A stretch of 64,000 bases of DNA from CBDEGU01 sp965238045 (GCA_965238045.1 CBDEGU010000010.1:310001-374000), one strand, 5' to 3'. Counted from the stretch's first letter, positions 25,292 through 33,887 are shown. The notes: a model not told the origin generated them from the letters alone. Made by a program: numbers and translations.

Positions 25292-26328
25292 GATGGGTAT
25301 TCACTTGACTCAGGTATTTTGAAATGGCCCCTACATGTTGTGGTTGTCCGTAGCGCGTGTTGCGGTGCCTCCGACCAGCGACTTGTAGGGCGCCGGTTGG
25401 ACGGCGACGGCCTGCTGAACCAGGCGGTAGAAGAGCTTGCCTCGGCTTCTGGACTTGCGGCGGTTGAAGCGGAAGGTGAATTCGTCGAGGTAGTAGTCGA
25501 GATGCTCGTGGCTGACGGCTCCTTGATGCGTACCCAGTATCCAACGCTTCAGTAACGACACCACGCGATGCACGCGGGGGAGCAGTTGAGAGGCTCGTGC
25601 CGGTTGCCCGTCCAGGTAGCTCACCTCGTGGCGATAGCCGTCGCTTTCGAGTGGCTCGTATCCCAGCCAGCCGTCCGTGTGGACCACGCTGCCGGGTTCG
25701 ACCGACTCGCCGACGAAGGCCATCAAGCTGTCCCCAGAGGCGTTCGGAATCGTGCGCATCCGAACTCGTCCGATGCCGGCGCCATCTTCCTCGGCCGCTA
25801 CTACAATCAGCGCTTTCGCGTCGGTTTGGCGGCCCCGCACGCCCTCCTCCAGGGCTCCTAAGTAAGTCTCGTCAACCTCAACGCGCCCGCTGAGGCGATC
25901 ACGTCCGGGCCGCACCATAGCGCGCCGAAGCTTGTGCAACCAAGTCCAGGCCGTCTTGTAGCTGCCCAGGCCCAACACCCGCTGCAATCCCAATGCACTC
26001 GCCCCGTTCTTCTGGCTGGTGAGCCACCACATTGCTCGAAACCAACTCTGGAGCGGCTTGCGGGTGTCTTGAAAGATTGTGCCTGCTGTCGCCGAAGCTT
26101 GATGCCCGCAGCTTGCACACTGCAGCAGCACCGTGCGCACCGCCCAGGTTTTGTCATGCCCGCATCGCGGACAACGAAAACCCTCCGGCCAGCGGAGTTG
26201 ACACAGATACTCCCGACAGGCCTGCTCGCTAGCGAAACGCGCCTCGAACTCGGCCAAATTCCGGGGATAATCTTCCATCGCCCAAGATCCTACATCTTGG
26301 GGTCACCTGAGTCAAGTAAATACCCATC
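25292..26328 (-). mobile_element. IS1595-family insertion sequence, copy 2 (1037 bp, intact)
   Basis: It has the same inverted repeats as copy 1, with its own 8-bp target duplication TACGGAAA (25284-25291 and 26329-26336). This shows an independent insertion rather than a duplication of the region. It is in the same orientation as copy 1, 164 bp away. Confidence 0.96.
25331..26278 (-). CDS. IS1595-family (ISXO2-like) transposase, intact
   Basis: The 315-residue transposase has an N-terminal zinc ribbon (CPRCGHDKTW and CASCGHQASA) and an HTH-like middle. The DDE-type catalytic segment includes VEVDETYLG, VHTDGWLGY and the C-terminal EHLDYYLDEFTFRFNRR. It begins just inside the right-hand terminal repeat and fills the element. 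It is the only full-length copy of three in the window and the presumed source of transposition activity. Confidence 0.94.
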   Translation of the reverse strand: MEDYPRNLAEFEARFASEQACREYLCQLRWPEGFRCPRCGHDKTWAVRTVLLQCASCGHQASATAGTIFQDTRKPLQSWFRAMWWLTSQKNGASALGLQRVLGLGSYKTAWTWLHKLRRAMVRPGRDRLSGRVEVDETYLGALEEGVRGRQTDAKALIVVAAEEDGAGIGRVRMRTIPNASGDSLMAFVGESVEPGSVVHTDGWLGYEPLESDGYRHEVSYLDGQPARASQLLPRVHRVVSLLKRWILGTHQGAVSHEHLDYYLDEFTFRFNRRKSRSRGKLFYRLVQQAVAVQPAPYKSLVGGTATRATDNHNM

Positions 26329-26349
26329 TACGGAAATACGCTCTAGAGT

Positions 26350-26379
26350 TTGACACCCTTGTACGGCGTCTTGTAGCAT
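26350..26379 (+). promoter_or_regulatory. candidate sigma-70 promoter for the TPR membrane protein
   Basis: TTGACA (26350-26355), an 18-bp spacer and TAGCAT (26374-26379) read toward the gene at 26517. IS copy 2 ends only 21 bp upstream of the -35 box, leaving the promoter intact. Confidence 0.45.
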
Positions 26380-26516
26380 GAACGCAGATCCCTGCGTGCG
26401 GGCGTCTCACGGCTGGCGATCTCTTCTCGCCCAGACTGGGCTTGAGGGCGGCCCCCGCTCGGCTGACGCCGTGTGGAGCGCCAGGGTAGTGGCGAACATC
26501 GCCGCCGGATATCGTC

Positions 26517-27236
26517 GTGGCAAAATTATCCCGAAAAAATCTCAAGAAAGATCACTTCGCCGAGGAAGTCAGTGAGGGGATCGGATATATCGCCGCCCAT
26601 CGCAAGACCGTTCTCGCGGGCGGAATCGCCCTGATCGTGGTCGTGATGGCCATCGTGGGCCTCGGCCGGTACCGCACCGAGGCAAGCACCAAGGCGCGCC
26701 AGGATTTTCAGGCGGCCATGAACATCGTCCATGGCGTCGTCTCGGCCGACGAGAAGACCGGCTTTATCACCTTCGCGACAAATATCGAGAAATCGATGCG
26801 AATCGAGGAAGCGCTCAAGAAGGTCAGCCAAGACCATGCCGGCAGACTGGAAGGGGAAATGGCCCGGCTCTACATGGCGATGTCGGTCCTTGAAGAAGGC
26901 AACACCGAGAAAGGCCTTGAGCAGTTGGAAGCTCTCCTCAACAGCCCCGACAGCGAGACCGCCTCGCTGGCGCGAAAAGGGCTGGCTGACCTGCTGACCA
27001 GCGAAAAGAAATACGATGAGGCGCTAAAGCACTACCAGTACTTGGTCGGCCATCCTACGGTAACGGTGCCCCGGGAAATCACCGAACTCTACGGCCTGAT
27101 CGATCTCTACAAGGCAACCGACGAAGCGAAAGCGGCCGAATTGCTTGACGGCATCATCGAACGAGACGGCGCCGGCGTCGAGATCGCCCGGGGGCTTCGG
27201 AGCGGCTTGTCTCCGGCATCGCCGCCCGAGAGCTGA
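26517..27236 (+). CDS. membrane-anchored TPR protein (YfgM/TPR_21-like)
   Basis: A 239-residue protein with a short basic cytoplasmic N-terminus (KLSRKNLKKDHF) and one transmembrane helix (TVLAGGIALIVVVMAIVGLG, about 33-52). An extracytoplasmic helical domain with TPR-like pairs follows (MARLYMAMSVLEEGNTEKGLEQLEALL, KKYDEALKHYQYL). The architecture matches the YfgM-type ancillary SecYEG translocon subunit, which assists export and periplasmic chaperones, though sequence identity is low. The start is a GTG; the downstream dGTPase follows by 49 bp. Confidence 0.7.
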   Translation: MAKLSRKNLKKDHFAEEVSEGIGYIAAHRKTVLAGGIALIVVVMAIVGLGRYRTEASTKARQDFQAAMNIVHGVVSADEKTGFITFATNIEKSMRIEEALKKVSQDHAGRLEGEMARLYMAMSVLEEGNTEKGLEQLEALLNSPDSETASLARKGLADLLTSEKKYDEALKHYQYLVGHPTVTVPREITELYGLIDLYKATDEAKAAELLDGIIERDGAGVEIARGLRSGLSPASPPES

Positions 27237-27285
27237 GGGTTCCCTCTGGCCGGCGAGCTGGGACTTTCCCGGCGGTGAGTGAGTC

Positions 27286-28455
27286 ATGACCTCGGAGAAG
27301 CCGCCCGCATCGGCGAGTGTCCCAGCGAAGATGCTCCACCATCTTCGGTTCGATCCGGCGCGAAGCCGGGGCCGCCGCCACGCCGAGCCGCCGCACCCCT
27401 ATCGAGGGATCTACCAGCGCGACCGGGACCGCGTCATTCACTCGCGAGCCTTCCGGAGACTCGAGCGCAAGACCCAGGTTTTCACCGTCGGTGAGTCGGA
27501 CCACATTAGAAACCGCCTCACCCACACCATCGAAGTCGCGCAAATCGCCCGCACCGTCGCCAGCGCCCTGGGACTGAACGAGGACCTCGTGGAGGCCCTT
27601 GCGCTGGCCCATGACATTGGTCATCCTCCGTTCGGCCATGCCGGCGAGGAAGCGCTCGACCAGCAGATGAAGAAATACGGCCGCCGGTTCGACCACAATC
27701 TCCATGCGCTGCGGATTGTCGAACACTTCGAGCAGCGCTATGCCTCGTTTCAGGGACTGAATCTCACCTTCGAAATGAGAGAGGGCATCATCAAACATTC
27801 CCGCGACTACGACCTCGAGTGCTTTCCCGAACTCGCTGAATATATGCTGGAGCAGCGCCCTCCGCTGGAGTCTCAGATCATTGACTTGGCCGATGAGGTG
27901 ACGTATCTTTGCGCGGACCTGGACGACGCCACCGGCGCTGGCATTCTCGATCCAGATCTGGTGCGCGAGCAAGTGCCGGCCTTTGACGCCTGTATGCTCC
28001 AGGCGCGGCGCCGGCATCCCCAGGCGTCTGTCCGGCTGGTGTTCTGCGAGGCGCTGCGGGGACTGCTGGACTTGCTCGTTTGCGGGCTCATCAAGGGCAC
28101 CGGGGAAGAGGTCCGGCTGGCCGGGGTGCGGTCGGTTGATGAGGTCCGCCATCACCCTCGGCGGCTGGCCGGGATGTCCCCGGAGGCGGCGGCCGCTTGC
28201 GGCGCGCTGCGGCGTGTTCTCTCGCGAGAAGTGTATCGTTCGGCCAGGCTCTCTAGAGTGCGCGAAGAAACAGGACAACGACTGACGGCGCTGTTTGAGT
28301 ATTTCATGGAGCAACCCGGGCGGCTACCCGCCTCCTACCGCGCGGAGGCGGAAGCCGAACCCGTCCATCAGGTCGTGTGCGATTATCTCGCCGGCATGAC
28401 CGACAGCTTCCTGCTGCGCCGCTTCGAGGAGCACCTGGGCCCTTCCAGCGGCTGA
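27286..28455 (+). CDS. dgt: deoxyguanosinetriphosphate triphosphohydrolase (HD-domain dNTPase)
   Basis: This enzyme hydrolyses dNTPs, releasing tripolyphosphate. The family signature is complete: RDRVIHSRAFRRLERKTQVF, RNRLTHTIEVAQIA with His80, ALAHDIGHPPFGHAGEEAL with the HD pair H109-D110, and DLADEVTYLCADLDDA supplying the final metal Asp. Length 389 fits the short dGTPase-like clade. The first 20 residues are variable. It is probably co-transcribed with the upstream TPR gene (49-bp gap) and the downstream HIT-like gene (22-bp gap). Confidence 0.9.
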   Translation: MTSEKPPASASVPAKMLHHLRFDPARSRGRRHAEPPHPYRGIYQRDRDRVIHSRAFRRLERKTQVFTVGESDHIRNRLTHTIEVAQIARTVASALGLNEDLVEALALAHDIGHPPFGHAGEEALDQQMKKYGRRFDHNLHALRIVEHFEQRYASFQGLNLTFEMREGIIKHSRDYDLECFPELAEYMLEQRPPLESQIIDLADEVTYLCADLDDATGAGILDPDLVREQVPAFDACMLQARRRHPQASVRLVFCEALRGLLDLLVCGLIKGTGEEVRLAGVRSVDEVRHHPRRLAGMSPEAAAACGALRRVLSREVYRSARLSRVREETGQRLTALFEYFMEQPGRLPASYRAEAEAEPVHQVVCDYLAGMTDSFLLRRFEEHLGPSSG

Positions 28456-28477
28456 TGGACTCTCGATCGGATCCCTC

Positions 28478-29065
28478 ATGAAGACGAGAATGACTCTGTT
28501 GCTCTTGACCGGCTTATCGGTGCTGCTCTTCGCCTATCCTCCCCCGGTCGTAGACTGTCCTTGCGATCACGCCCGCCCGGAAACTCTAGCGGCCCGGGTG
28601 TGCGGTCTTTGCCGCACCGCCGAACAGAGTGACTCTGAGGACCGGAGTGACCCGGAGAACCAGGGCGACTCGAAGTTTTACTTCCTCAAGGACACCAACC
28701 CGCACAAACCGAATCGCCACTTGGCGCTGCCCAGGCGGCACCGGCGAGGACTGCAATCTCCGGCTTCGCTCTCCCATGCCGAGCGCGCCCGGTACTGGCG
28801 GGCCGCGATCGCCCGGGCGCGGCAGCTCTACGGCGACCGCTGGGGATTGGCTTCGAACGGATACTTCTTCCGCACCCAGTGCCACGCTCACATTCACATC
28901 GGACCTCTGAGCCCGCAAGTGGCCGATACCGGCGGAGAGATCTACGACGACCCGGCCCGCTTCCCCAGTCCCGGCCCGGAACAGGGCATGTGGGTGCATC
29001 CCAAGCAAGGGCGCTATTGCGTTCATCGGGATCGCGATCTTGCCGAAGTCGTGCTTGTCAGATAA
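28478..29065 (+). CDS. secreted HIT-superfamily (histidine triad-like) protein
   Basis: A signal peptide (MTLLLLTGLSVLLFAY) is followed by a cysteine-rich segment (CPCDH, then CGLC) and a disordered S/D/E/P stretch. The HIT-like core has FYFLKDTNPHKPNRHLALPR, a helix HAERARYWRAAIARARQLYG and the triad motif QCHAHIHIG with His136, His138 and His140. HIT proteins are nucleotidyl or pyrophosphate hydrolases; CDP-diacylglycerol pyrophosphatase is the exported precedent. Export is predicted here, so an extracytoplasmic nucleotide or phospholipid-nucleotide substrate is plausible but unproven. Length 195 is normal for the core plus leader. Confidence 0.68.
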   Translation: MKTRMTLLLLTGLSVLLFAYPPPVVDCPCDHARPETLAARVCGLCRTAEQSDSEDRSDPENQGDSKFYFLKDTNPHKPNRHLALPRRHRRGLQSPASLSHAERARYWRAAIARARQLYGDRWGLASNGYFFRTQCHAHIHIGPLSPQVADTGGEIYDDPARFPSPGPEQGMWVHPKQGRYCVHRDRDLAEVVLVR

Positions 29066-29448
29066 GACCTCCTAAGCTCGCCCGGCCAGGGCGCAAGCGT
29101 CAAAACCGATCGGCGTAAGGGGGAACCGCGACATCCTCGGGAACAGAATAGGCGGACTAGCCCGCTTTTCTCACCAAGTGGCGAAGCGAAGTGCATGAGA
29201 GGTCCGTCAGTACGAGGCGCGCGCCGCTTGACGAGCGCAGGCGTACTTGACAGTACGTTGAGCACGGCAAGCAAGCGCAACGAAGTAATGGCGGGCCTGT
29301 CATGTGCTTCGGCCGTCAGGTGGTGAGAAATGCGGACTAGAGTTCACTCCACCCCCGTCCTCTGCCGGGCGGACACTTCTCTCGCGCATCTGGGTGCCGG
29401 GGAGACCCATATCGCTCACGAACCCCCATCACGCACATAATGCAACAA
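29066..29448. other. intergenic region holding repeat copy A
   Basis: No gene is seen. About half of it is the palindromic element at 29157-29340. The remainder up to IS copy 3 shows no features. Confidence 0.7.
29157..29340. repeat. 184-bp dispersed palindromic element, copy A
   Basis: The ends are inverted (CTAGCCCGCTTTTCTCACCA at the left; the right end reads back as CTAGTCCGCATTTCTCACCA). Internal segments also pair (AGGTCCGTCAGTA with the TAATGGCGGGCCT region, CGTACT with AGTACG), so the whole unit can fold as one nested hairpin. It is close to identical to copies at 31691 and 56980. It has no open reading frame of its own. Confidence 0.9.
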
Positions 29449-30484
29449 GATGGGTATTTACTTGACTCAGGTGACCAGATGTAGGATCTTGGGCGATGCG
29501 AAGATTATCCCCGGAATTTGGCCGAGTTCGAGGCGCGTTTCGCTAGCGAGCAGGATCCTGTCGGGAGTATCTGTGTCAACTCCGCTGGCCGGAGGGTTTT
29601 CGTTGTCCGCGATGCGGGCATGACAAAACCTGGGCGGTGCGCACGGTGCTGCTGCAGTGTGCAAGCTGCGGGCATCAAGCTTCGGCGACAGCAGGCACAA
29701 TCTTTCAAGACACCCGCAGGCGCTCCAGAGTTGGTTTCGAGCAATGTGGTGGCTCACCAGCCAGAAGAACGGGGCGAGTGCATTGGGATTGCAGCGGGTG
29801 TTGGGCCTGGGCAGCTACAAGACGGCCTGGACTTGGTTGCACAAGCTTCGGCGCGCTATGGTGCGGCCCGGACGTGATCGCCTCAGCGGGCGCGTTGAGG
29901 TTGACGAGACTTACTTAGGAGCCCTGGAGGAGGGCGTGCGGGGCCGCCAAACCGACGCGAAAGCGCTGATTGTAGTAGCGGCCGAGGAAGATGGCGCCGG
30001 CATCGGACGAGTTCGGATGCGCACGATTCCGAACGCCTCTGGGGACAGCTTGATGGCCTTCGTCGGCGAGTCGGTCGAACCCGGCAGCGTGGTCCACACG
30101 GACGGCTGGCTGGGATACGAGCCACTCGAAAGCGACGGCTATCGCCACGAGGTGAGCTACCTGGACGGGCAACTCGGCACGAGCCTCTCAACTGCTCCCC
30201 CGCGTGCATCGCGTGGTGTCGTTACTGAAGCGTTGGATACTGGGTACGCATCAAGGAGCCGTCAGCCACGAGCATCTCGACTCCTACCTCGACGAATTCA
30301 CCTTCCGCTTCAACCGCCGCAAGTCCAGAAGCCGAGGCAAGCTCTTCTACCGCCTGGTTCAGCAGGCCGTCGCCGTCCAACCGGCGCCCTACAAGTCGCT
30401 GGTCGGAGGCACCGCAACACGCGCTACGGACACCACAACATGTAGGGGCCATTTCAAAATACCTGAGTCAAGTGAATACCCATC
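29449..30484 (+). mobile_element. IS1595-family insertion sequence, copy 3 (decayed, inverted)
   Basis: It has the same ends as copies 1 and 2 but in the opposite orientation, flanked by the 8-bp duplication TGCAACAA (29441-29448 and 30485-30492). Several 1-3-bp indels relative to copy 2 show that it is older or inactive. Confidence 0.94.
29496..30445 (+). pseudogene. IS1595-family transposase, multiply frameshifted
   Basis: Relative to the intact copy there is an extra C right after the start codon, an AT insertion in the zinc-ribbon region (about 29551), a base lost near 29716, an extra base near 30173 and one lost near 30430. The long central frame (about 29657-30200) still reads the catalytic VEVDETYLG and VHTDGWLGY. 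No functional transposase can be made. Confidence 0.92.
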
Positions 30485-30906
30485 TGCAACAAAAATATTC
30501 ATGGAGTCTCTTTCCAGATCTTGCTACACACGCGATGCGGCATTCGGAAGCGTTGTGTCTCATGAGGAAACAACCGTAGAATGAGCACAGGAGATCTTGC
30601 CTCGGGAAATACGTGTAACATATTTTTTATCAATAAGTTGGCGCTATACATCAAGATCAGACTACGAATCCTCCCAACAGGGTTTTCGATAGCCAGTACT
30701 TTAGTCCTATCCGAGTATCACTCCATTTTTGGGGATACTTAGGTGTTAGACCTACCACAAAATGGTACTTATGATCCATTGGCAGATGCGAGAAGTTCCC
30801 TCATGATGGTCGTTGTAGCAAGGTTGACGGATTTGAGTTTCCCCGGCCCGGCCGCTACAATACACAACCACTTTAAGTGAGTCTATATTTTTCTGAGGAG
30901 AATAAA
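30485..30906. other. AT-richer leader region upstream of the Flp pilin genes
   Basis: No gene is seen. The stretch is clearly more AT-rich than the surroundings, typical of a promoter region for a highly expressed pilin. ACACAACCACTT near 30862 and TTTTTCTGAGGAGAAT just before the start are repeated upstream of the second pilin gene. I could not define a -35/-10 pair. Confidence 0.5.
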
Positions 30907-31095
30907 ATGAACAAACTGTACAGTTTCATCCTGACGCTGACTCGTGACGAAGAAGCACAGGACATGGTCGAATACGCCCTTCTGGCTGGTTTCATCGCGG
31001 TTGCCGCCGGTGCGATTCTTCCCAACATTTCCGATAGCATCAGCACGATCTTCAGCAAGATGTCGAGCCTGGTTCTGCTGGCCTCGACCGCGTAG
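30907..31095 (+). CDS. Flp-type (type IVb) pilin, copy 1
   Basis: A 62-residue class III prepilin: short basic leader (MNKLYSFILTLTRDEEA), then QDMVEYALLAGFIAVAAGA with the Glu-Tyr pair of the Flp motif inside the hydrophobic helix, and a short C-terminal helix. Flp pilins are cleaved by TadV/CpaA-type peptidase before the fifth residue ahead of Tyr. Here the residue before the expected cut is Ala rather than the usual Gly. The ribosome site GAGGAG is 6-7 nt upstream. A nearly identical gene follows. No tad/cpa assembly genes are in the window. Confidence 0.9.
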   Translation: MNKLYSFILTLTRDEEAQDMVEYALLAGFIAVAAGAILPNISDSISTIFSKMSSLVLLASTA

Positions 31096-31126
31096 TCGCT
31101 TTGACCAAGAACTATCGCTTTTCAAT

Positions 31127-31154
31127 CCAGGGAACCATCACAACGGTTCCCTGG
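31127..31154 (+). terminator. perfect hairpin between the two pilin genes
   Basis: CCAGGGAACC and GGTTCCCTGG pair perfectly (10 bp) around an 8-nt loop, 31 nt after the first pilin stop. There is no T-run after it, so it may act as a partial terminator or an mRNA 3'-end stabiliser rather than a full stop. Confidence 0.6.
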
Positions 31155-31240
31155 AGTAGTATGGCTTACGGATTCATACTTCCCAGGCCACCACGGAACA
31201 CAACCACTTGAGTGAATTGACTTTTTCTGAGGAGAATACA

Positions 31241-31429
31241 ATGAACAAATTCTACAGTTTCATCTTGACGCTGACTCGTGACGAAGAAGCACAGGACATG
31301 GTGGAATACGCCCTTCTGGCCGGTTTCATCGCGGTTGCCGCCGGTGCGATTCTTCCCAACATCTCCGATAGCATCAGCACGATCTTCAGCAGGATGTCGA
31401 GCCTGGTTCTGCTGGCCTCGACCGCGTAA
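31241..31429 (+). CDS. Flp-type (type IVb) pilin, copy 2
   Basis: It differs from the first pilin at only two residues (Phe for Leu at position 4 and Arg for Lys near residue 51). It keeps the same leader, the QDMVEY motif and Ala at the -1 position. Its own leader sequence, ribosome site GAGGAG and upstream CACAACCACTT block are duplicated too, so the whole transcription unit was copied. A classical terminator follows at 31461. The two genes probably raise pilin dosage. Confidence 0.9.
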   Translation: MNKFYSFILTLTRDEEAQDMVEYALLAGFIAVAAGAILPNISDSISTIFSRMSSLVLLASTA

Positions 31430-31460
31430 TCGCTTTTACCAAGAAGTATCTTTTGGCAAG

Positions 31461-31500
31461 CTGGGGAACAGTCGCCTGACTGCTCCCCAGTTGTGTTTTT
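31461..31500 (+). terminator. rho-independent terminator after the second pilin gene
   Basis: A 13-bp stem with one mismatch (CTGGGGAACAGTC against GACTGCTCCCCAG, 4-nt loop GCCT) is followed by TTGTGTTTTT. It is placed 31 nt after the pilin stop codon. Confidence 0.85.
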
Positions 31501-32048
31501 CAGCGTGATTCGGCGATCGGATGGTAGCCGCGTCCGATGCAGGCATAGCACCTATCCCCCGGACACGCCCCTTCACCTCCTCTTTCTGGAACGAACATGG
31601 ACCAAGCCGTGCTGTGCCGCCCGAGGCGGGAGGTGCGCGAGAGGCCAGTCCCAGCAGTTCTATTCTTGGCACCGGGAGGCAGGGCAGCCGCTAGCCCGCT
31701 TTTCTCACCACGTCGCGATGCGAAGTGCGCGAGAGGCCCGTCAGTACGAGGCGCGCGCCGCTTGACGAGCGCAGGCGTACTTGACTGTACGTCGAGCACG
31801 GCGAGCAAGCGCAACGAAGTAATGGCGGGCCTATCGCGTGCTTCGGGCGTCAGGTGGTGAGAAATGCGGGCTAGGCACGTGCATGTCGATGTTCGCCCGA
31901 CTCGATCCGGCGGACAACACTCGGATGCCCTTGGCCTTGCCGCGCTGTTGCCAGCCTGGCACGCCCCAACCGCCTTGCAGGGGCCGTCGGGCACAGTTCC
32001 GCGCCTTGGGTCTGCCTCTGCGCGCCGAGAAGACCGCCCGGGGGGGTG
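31501..32048. other. intergenic region holding repeat copy B
   Basis: No supported gene is seen between the pilin terminator and the convergent DUF885 gene. The palindromic element at 31691-31874 fills a third of it. Overlapping short frames have arginine- and serine-rich translations and are rejected. Confidence 0.65.
31691..31874. repeat. 184-bp dispersed palindromic element, copy B
   Basis: Same element and orientation as copy A, with the complete ends CTAGCCCGC and GCGGGCTAG. Differences from copy A are scattered single bases, several of them in arms, so the fold is kept. Confidence 0.9.
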
Positions 32049-33887
32049 TTATTTGAGCTTGACGCTTAGATAGGCGAGTTCGTCCATCCCGGTCGCTCCG
32101 CCTCTCAGCGCCTTCTTGTGGAAGGATGTCAAGCTCATGTCTGTCGTCTCGGTCTGATACAGGCCCCGGACACGCAACCACTCTCGCGCTCCGTGAAAAT
32201 ACAGCGATAGTTGCGTTGACGAGAGCTTGGCCCGCAAGATCTTCGCGCGCACTTCTTCGGCCTCCTGGAAGGCCCGAGTCCGCAGCAGCTTCTCTGCCTC
32301 TTCGTCGGACATGTTCTTCGTATGCATGCGAATGTCGAGGATGGCGTTGGCCTGGACGCGCAGCTTGTCCTTGAGCCAGTTCAGCTTGAACTCGTCGCTG
32401 CCATCCTGGTAGCCGGCCTTCACCAGCGCATCGGTCATGTAGACCGCCCAGCCCTCGGCGTACACTTGATTGGGAAACACCGCGCGCAGGAGCCGGCTGA
32501 GTTCGGGTGTGTTTTCGGCGCCCTGATTGGCGAACTCAAGCTGTACCCAATGGCCAGGCATCGCCTCGTGAGCGCTGAGCAGCTTAAGCTTGAACAGATT
32601 GTACTCGCGCAGCTTGGACACCGACCGCGCCCGCGGCCAATCCGCCGGGATGGGCGTCACCCAGTAGTAGGCGCCCAGCTTAGGCCGCAGTGGGGGCGCT
32701 CCCATGAAACCGGCGACCGAGTAGATCCCTCTCATGAACTCAGGCGTCTCGACCACCTTCAGATTGTCCGACGCGGGAAGATTGACGATACCCCCCTGTT
32801 CAAGAAATGTGCGCAACTCGGCGATGTCTTTCTTGATCTGCTCCTCCATCTGAGAGCCGTTCCGGAGCCGGTTTTCATCCGAGACAACGTCGAATACGTC
32901 CTTCATCAGCGCGGCATCGGTGGGCGGGCGCTGATTGCCATAGATCTTCTTGTGAATCGGTTTCGCGGTCTCGATCATCTCCTTGTGGGTCTTGTCGAAC
33001 TCGGTCTCGGCCTCGCTGAGCAACTCATCGGGCGTCTTGCTGCTGGTGAGGAAGATCTTGAACTTCTGACCATAGAGTTGCCGGCCTAGACGCCAATCGT
33101 GCTGATTTCGTCTGGAAAGATCACTCGTCAGGTACTCACCGAATCCCCGCAGGGCCTCGATCGCGGGACCGGACACCTCATCGAAATCACTCTTCAGATT
33201 GCGGGGTAACCCGGCGGGGATGACCATCTCGACCAGACGGAGATTGCCCTCGTTTTCTTCCGCCGCCACCTGGGTCCAGATCTCAGGCGAGGTTTTCAGG
33301 TTCTTCTTCGCCTGATCGAGAAACGCCGGAATTCGGCCGATGCGGGCGATCAGATGCCGATAGCGCTCTTCTTTGGGAGCGTACTCATGAACCAGCGGCA
33401 TGTAGAGGGCCATTCCGAGCATCTCGACGTAGAAAGTCGGGTTGTGCTCGTGGACACGCTCCTTCTCAAACTGGAAGAGGACCTGGCCGATGTGGTCGTC
33501 GACGGTGCCGTAGTCGGCGTACTCATTGAGTTTGAGTTCGCGGTCCCGATTCATTCGGTCTGGGTCATCAAGCAGCTTCTGGAAATCCTTGTAGAGCGCG
33601 AGCCGTTTCTTGATGCCCTCGGGCGAGTAGTCGTCCAGGAGTTCGTCCAGGCGAATCTCGCCGGCGGCTGCTTGCTCCCCTTCGGCTCCGGCCTGAGGTT
33701 TATGGACATAATACCCGGCGGCGGTCGCCAGGATGGGAGAGTGGGCCAGCGACTCGTAGAGAAACACCTTGGACCGGGCTCGGAAGATCTGATCGTGAGG
33801 CTCGTGGGTAGCGCAGCCGCTCAAGAAAGCAGCGAAGACCGCCGCGGAAACAAACAAAAGAAGGTTCTTCACCCTTGACATCATCAC
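32049..33887 (-). CDS. DUF885-family lipoprotein, putative metallohydrolase
   Basis: The signal peptide ends in a lipobox FLSGC, so the protein is lipid-anchored. The DUF885 hallmark HEAMPGH (residues 440-446) in SAHEAMPGHWVQLEFANQ is an HExxxGH-type zinc site. Preceding AYYWVTPIPADWPRA and following EGWAVYMTDALVKAGY also match the family. DUF885 proteins are distantly related to M32/M3-like peptidases, and a peptidase role is inferred. Length 612 is typical. It stands alone, convergent with the pilin genes. Confidence 0.88.
   Translation of the reverse strand: MMMSRVKNLLLFVSAAVFAAFLSGCATHEPHDQIFRARSKVFLYESLAHSPILATAAGYYVHKPQAGAEGEQAAAGEIRLDELLDDYSPEGIKKRLALYKDFQKLLDDPDRMNRDRELKLNEYADYGTVDDHIGQVLFQFEKERVHEHNPTFYVEMLGMALYMPLVHEYAPKEERYRHLIARIGRIPAFLDQAKKNLKTSPEIWTQVAAEENEGNLRLVEMVIPAGLPRNLKSDFDEVSGPAIEALRGFGEYLTSDLSRRNQHDWRLGRQLYGQKFKIFLTSSKTPDELLSEAETEFDKTHKEMIETAKPIHKKIYGNQRPPTDAALMKDVFDVVSDENRLRNGSQMEEQIKKDIAELRTFLEQGGIVNLPASDNLKVVETPEFMRGIYSVAGFMGAPPLRPKLGAYYWVTPIPADWPRARSVSKLREYNLFKLKLLSAHEAMPGHWVQLEFANQGAENTPELSRLLRAVFPNQVYAEGWAVYMTDALVKAGYQDGSDEFKLNWLKDKLRVQANAILDIRMHTKNMSDEEAEKLLRTRAFQEAEEVRAKILRAKLSSTQLSLYFHGAREWLRVRGLYQTETTDMSLTSFHKKALRGGATGMDELAYLSVKLK

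Noticed and set aside
24083..26336. IS copies 1 and 2 as a composite transposon
   Set aside because: Each copy has its own different 8-bp duplication and the 148-164 bp between them carry no cargo gene, so they are independent insertions.
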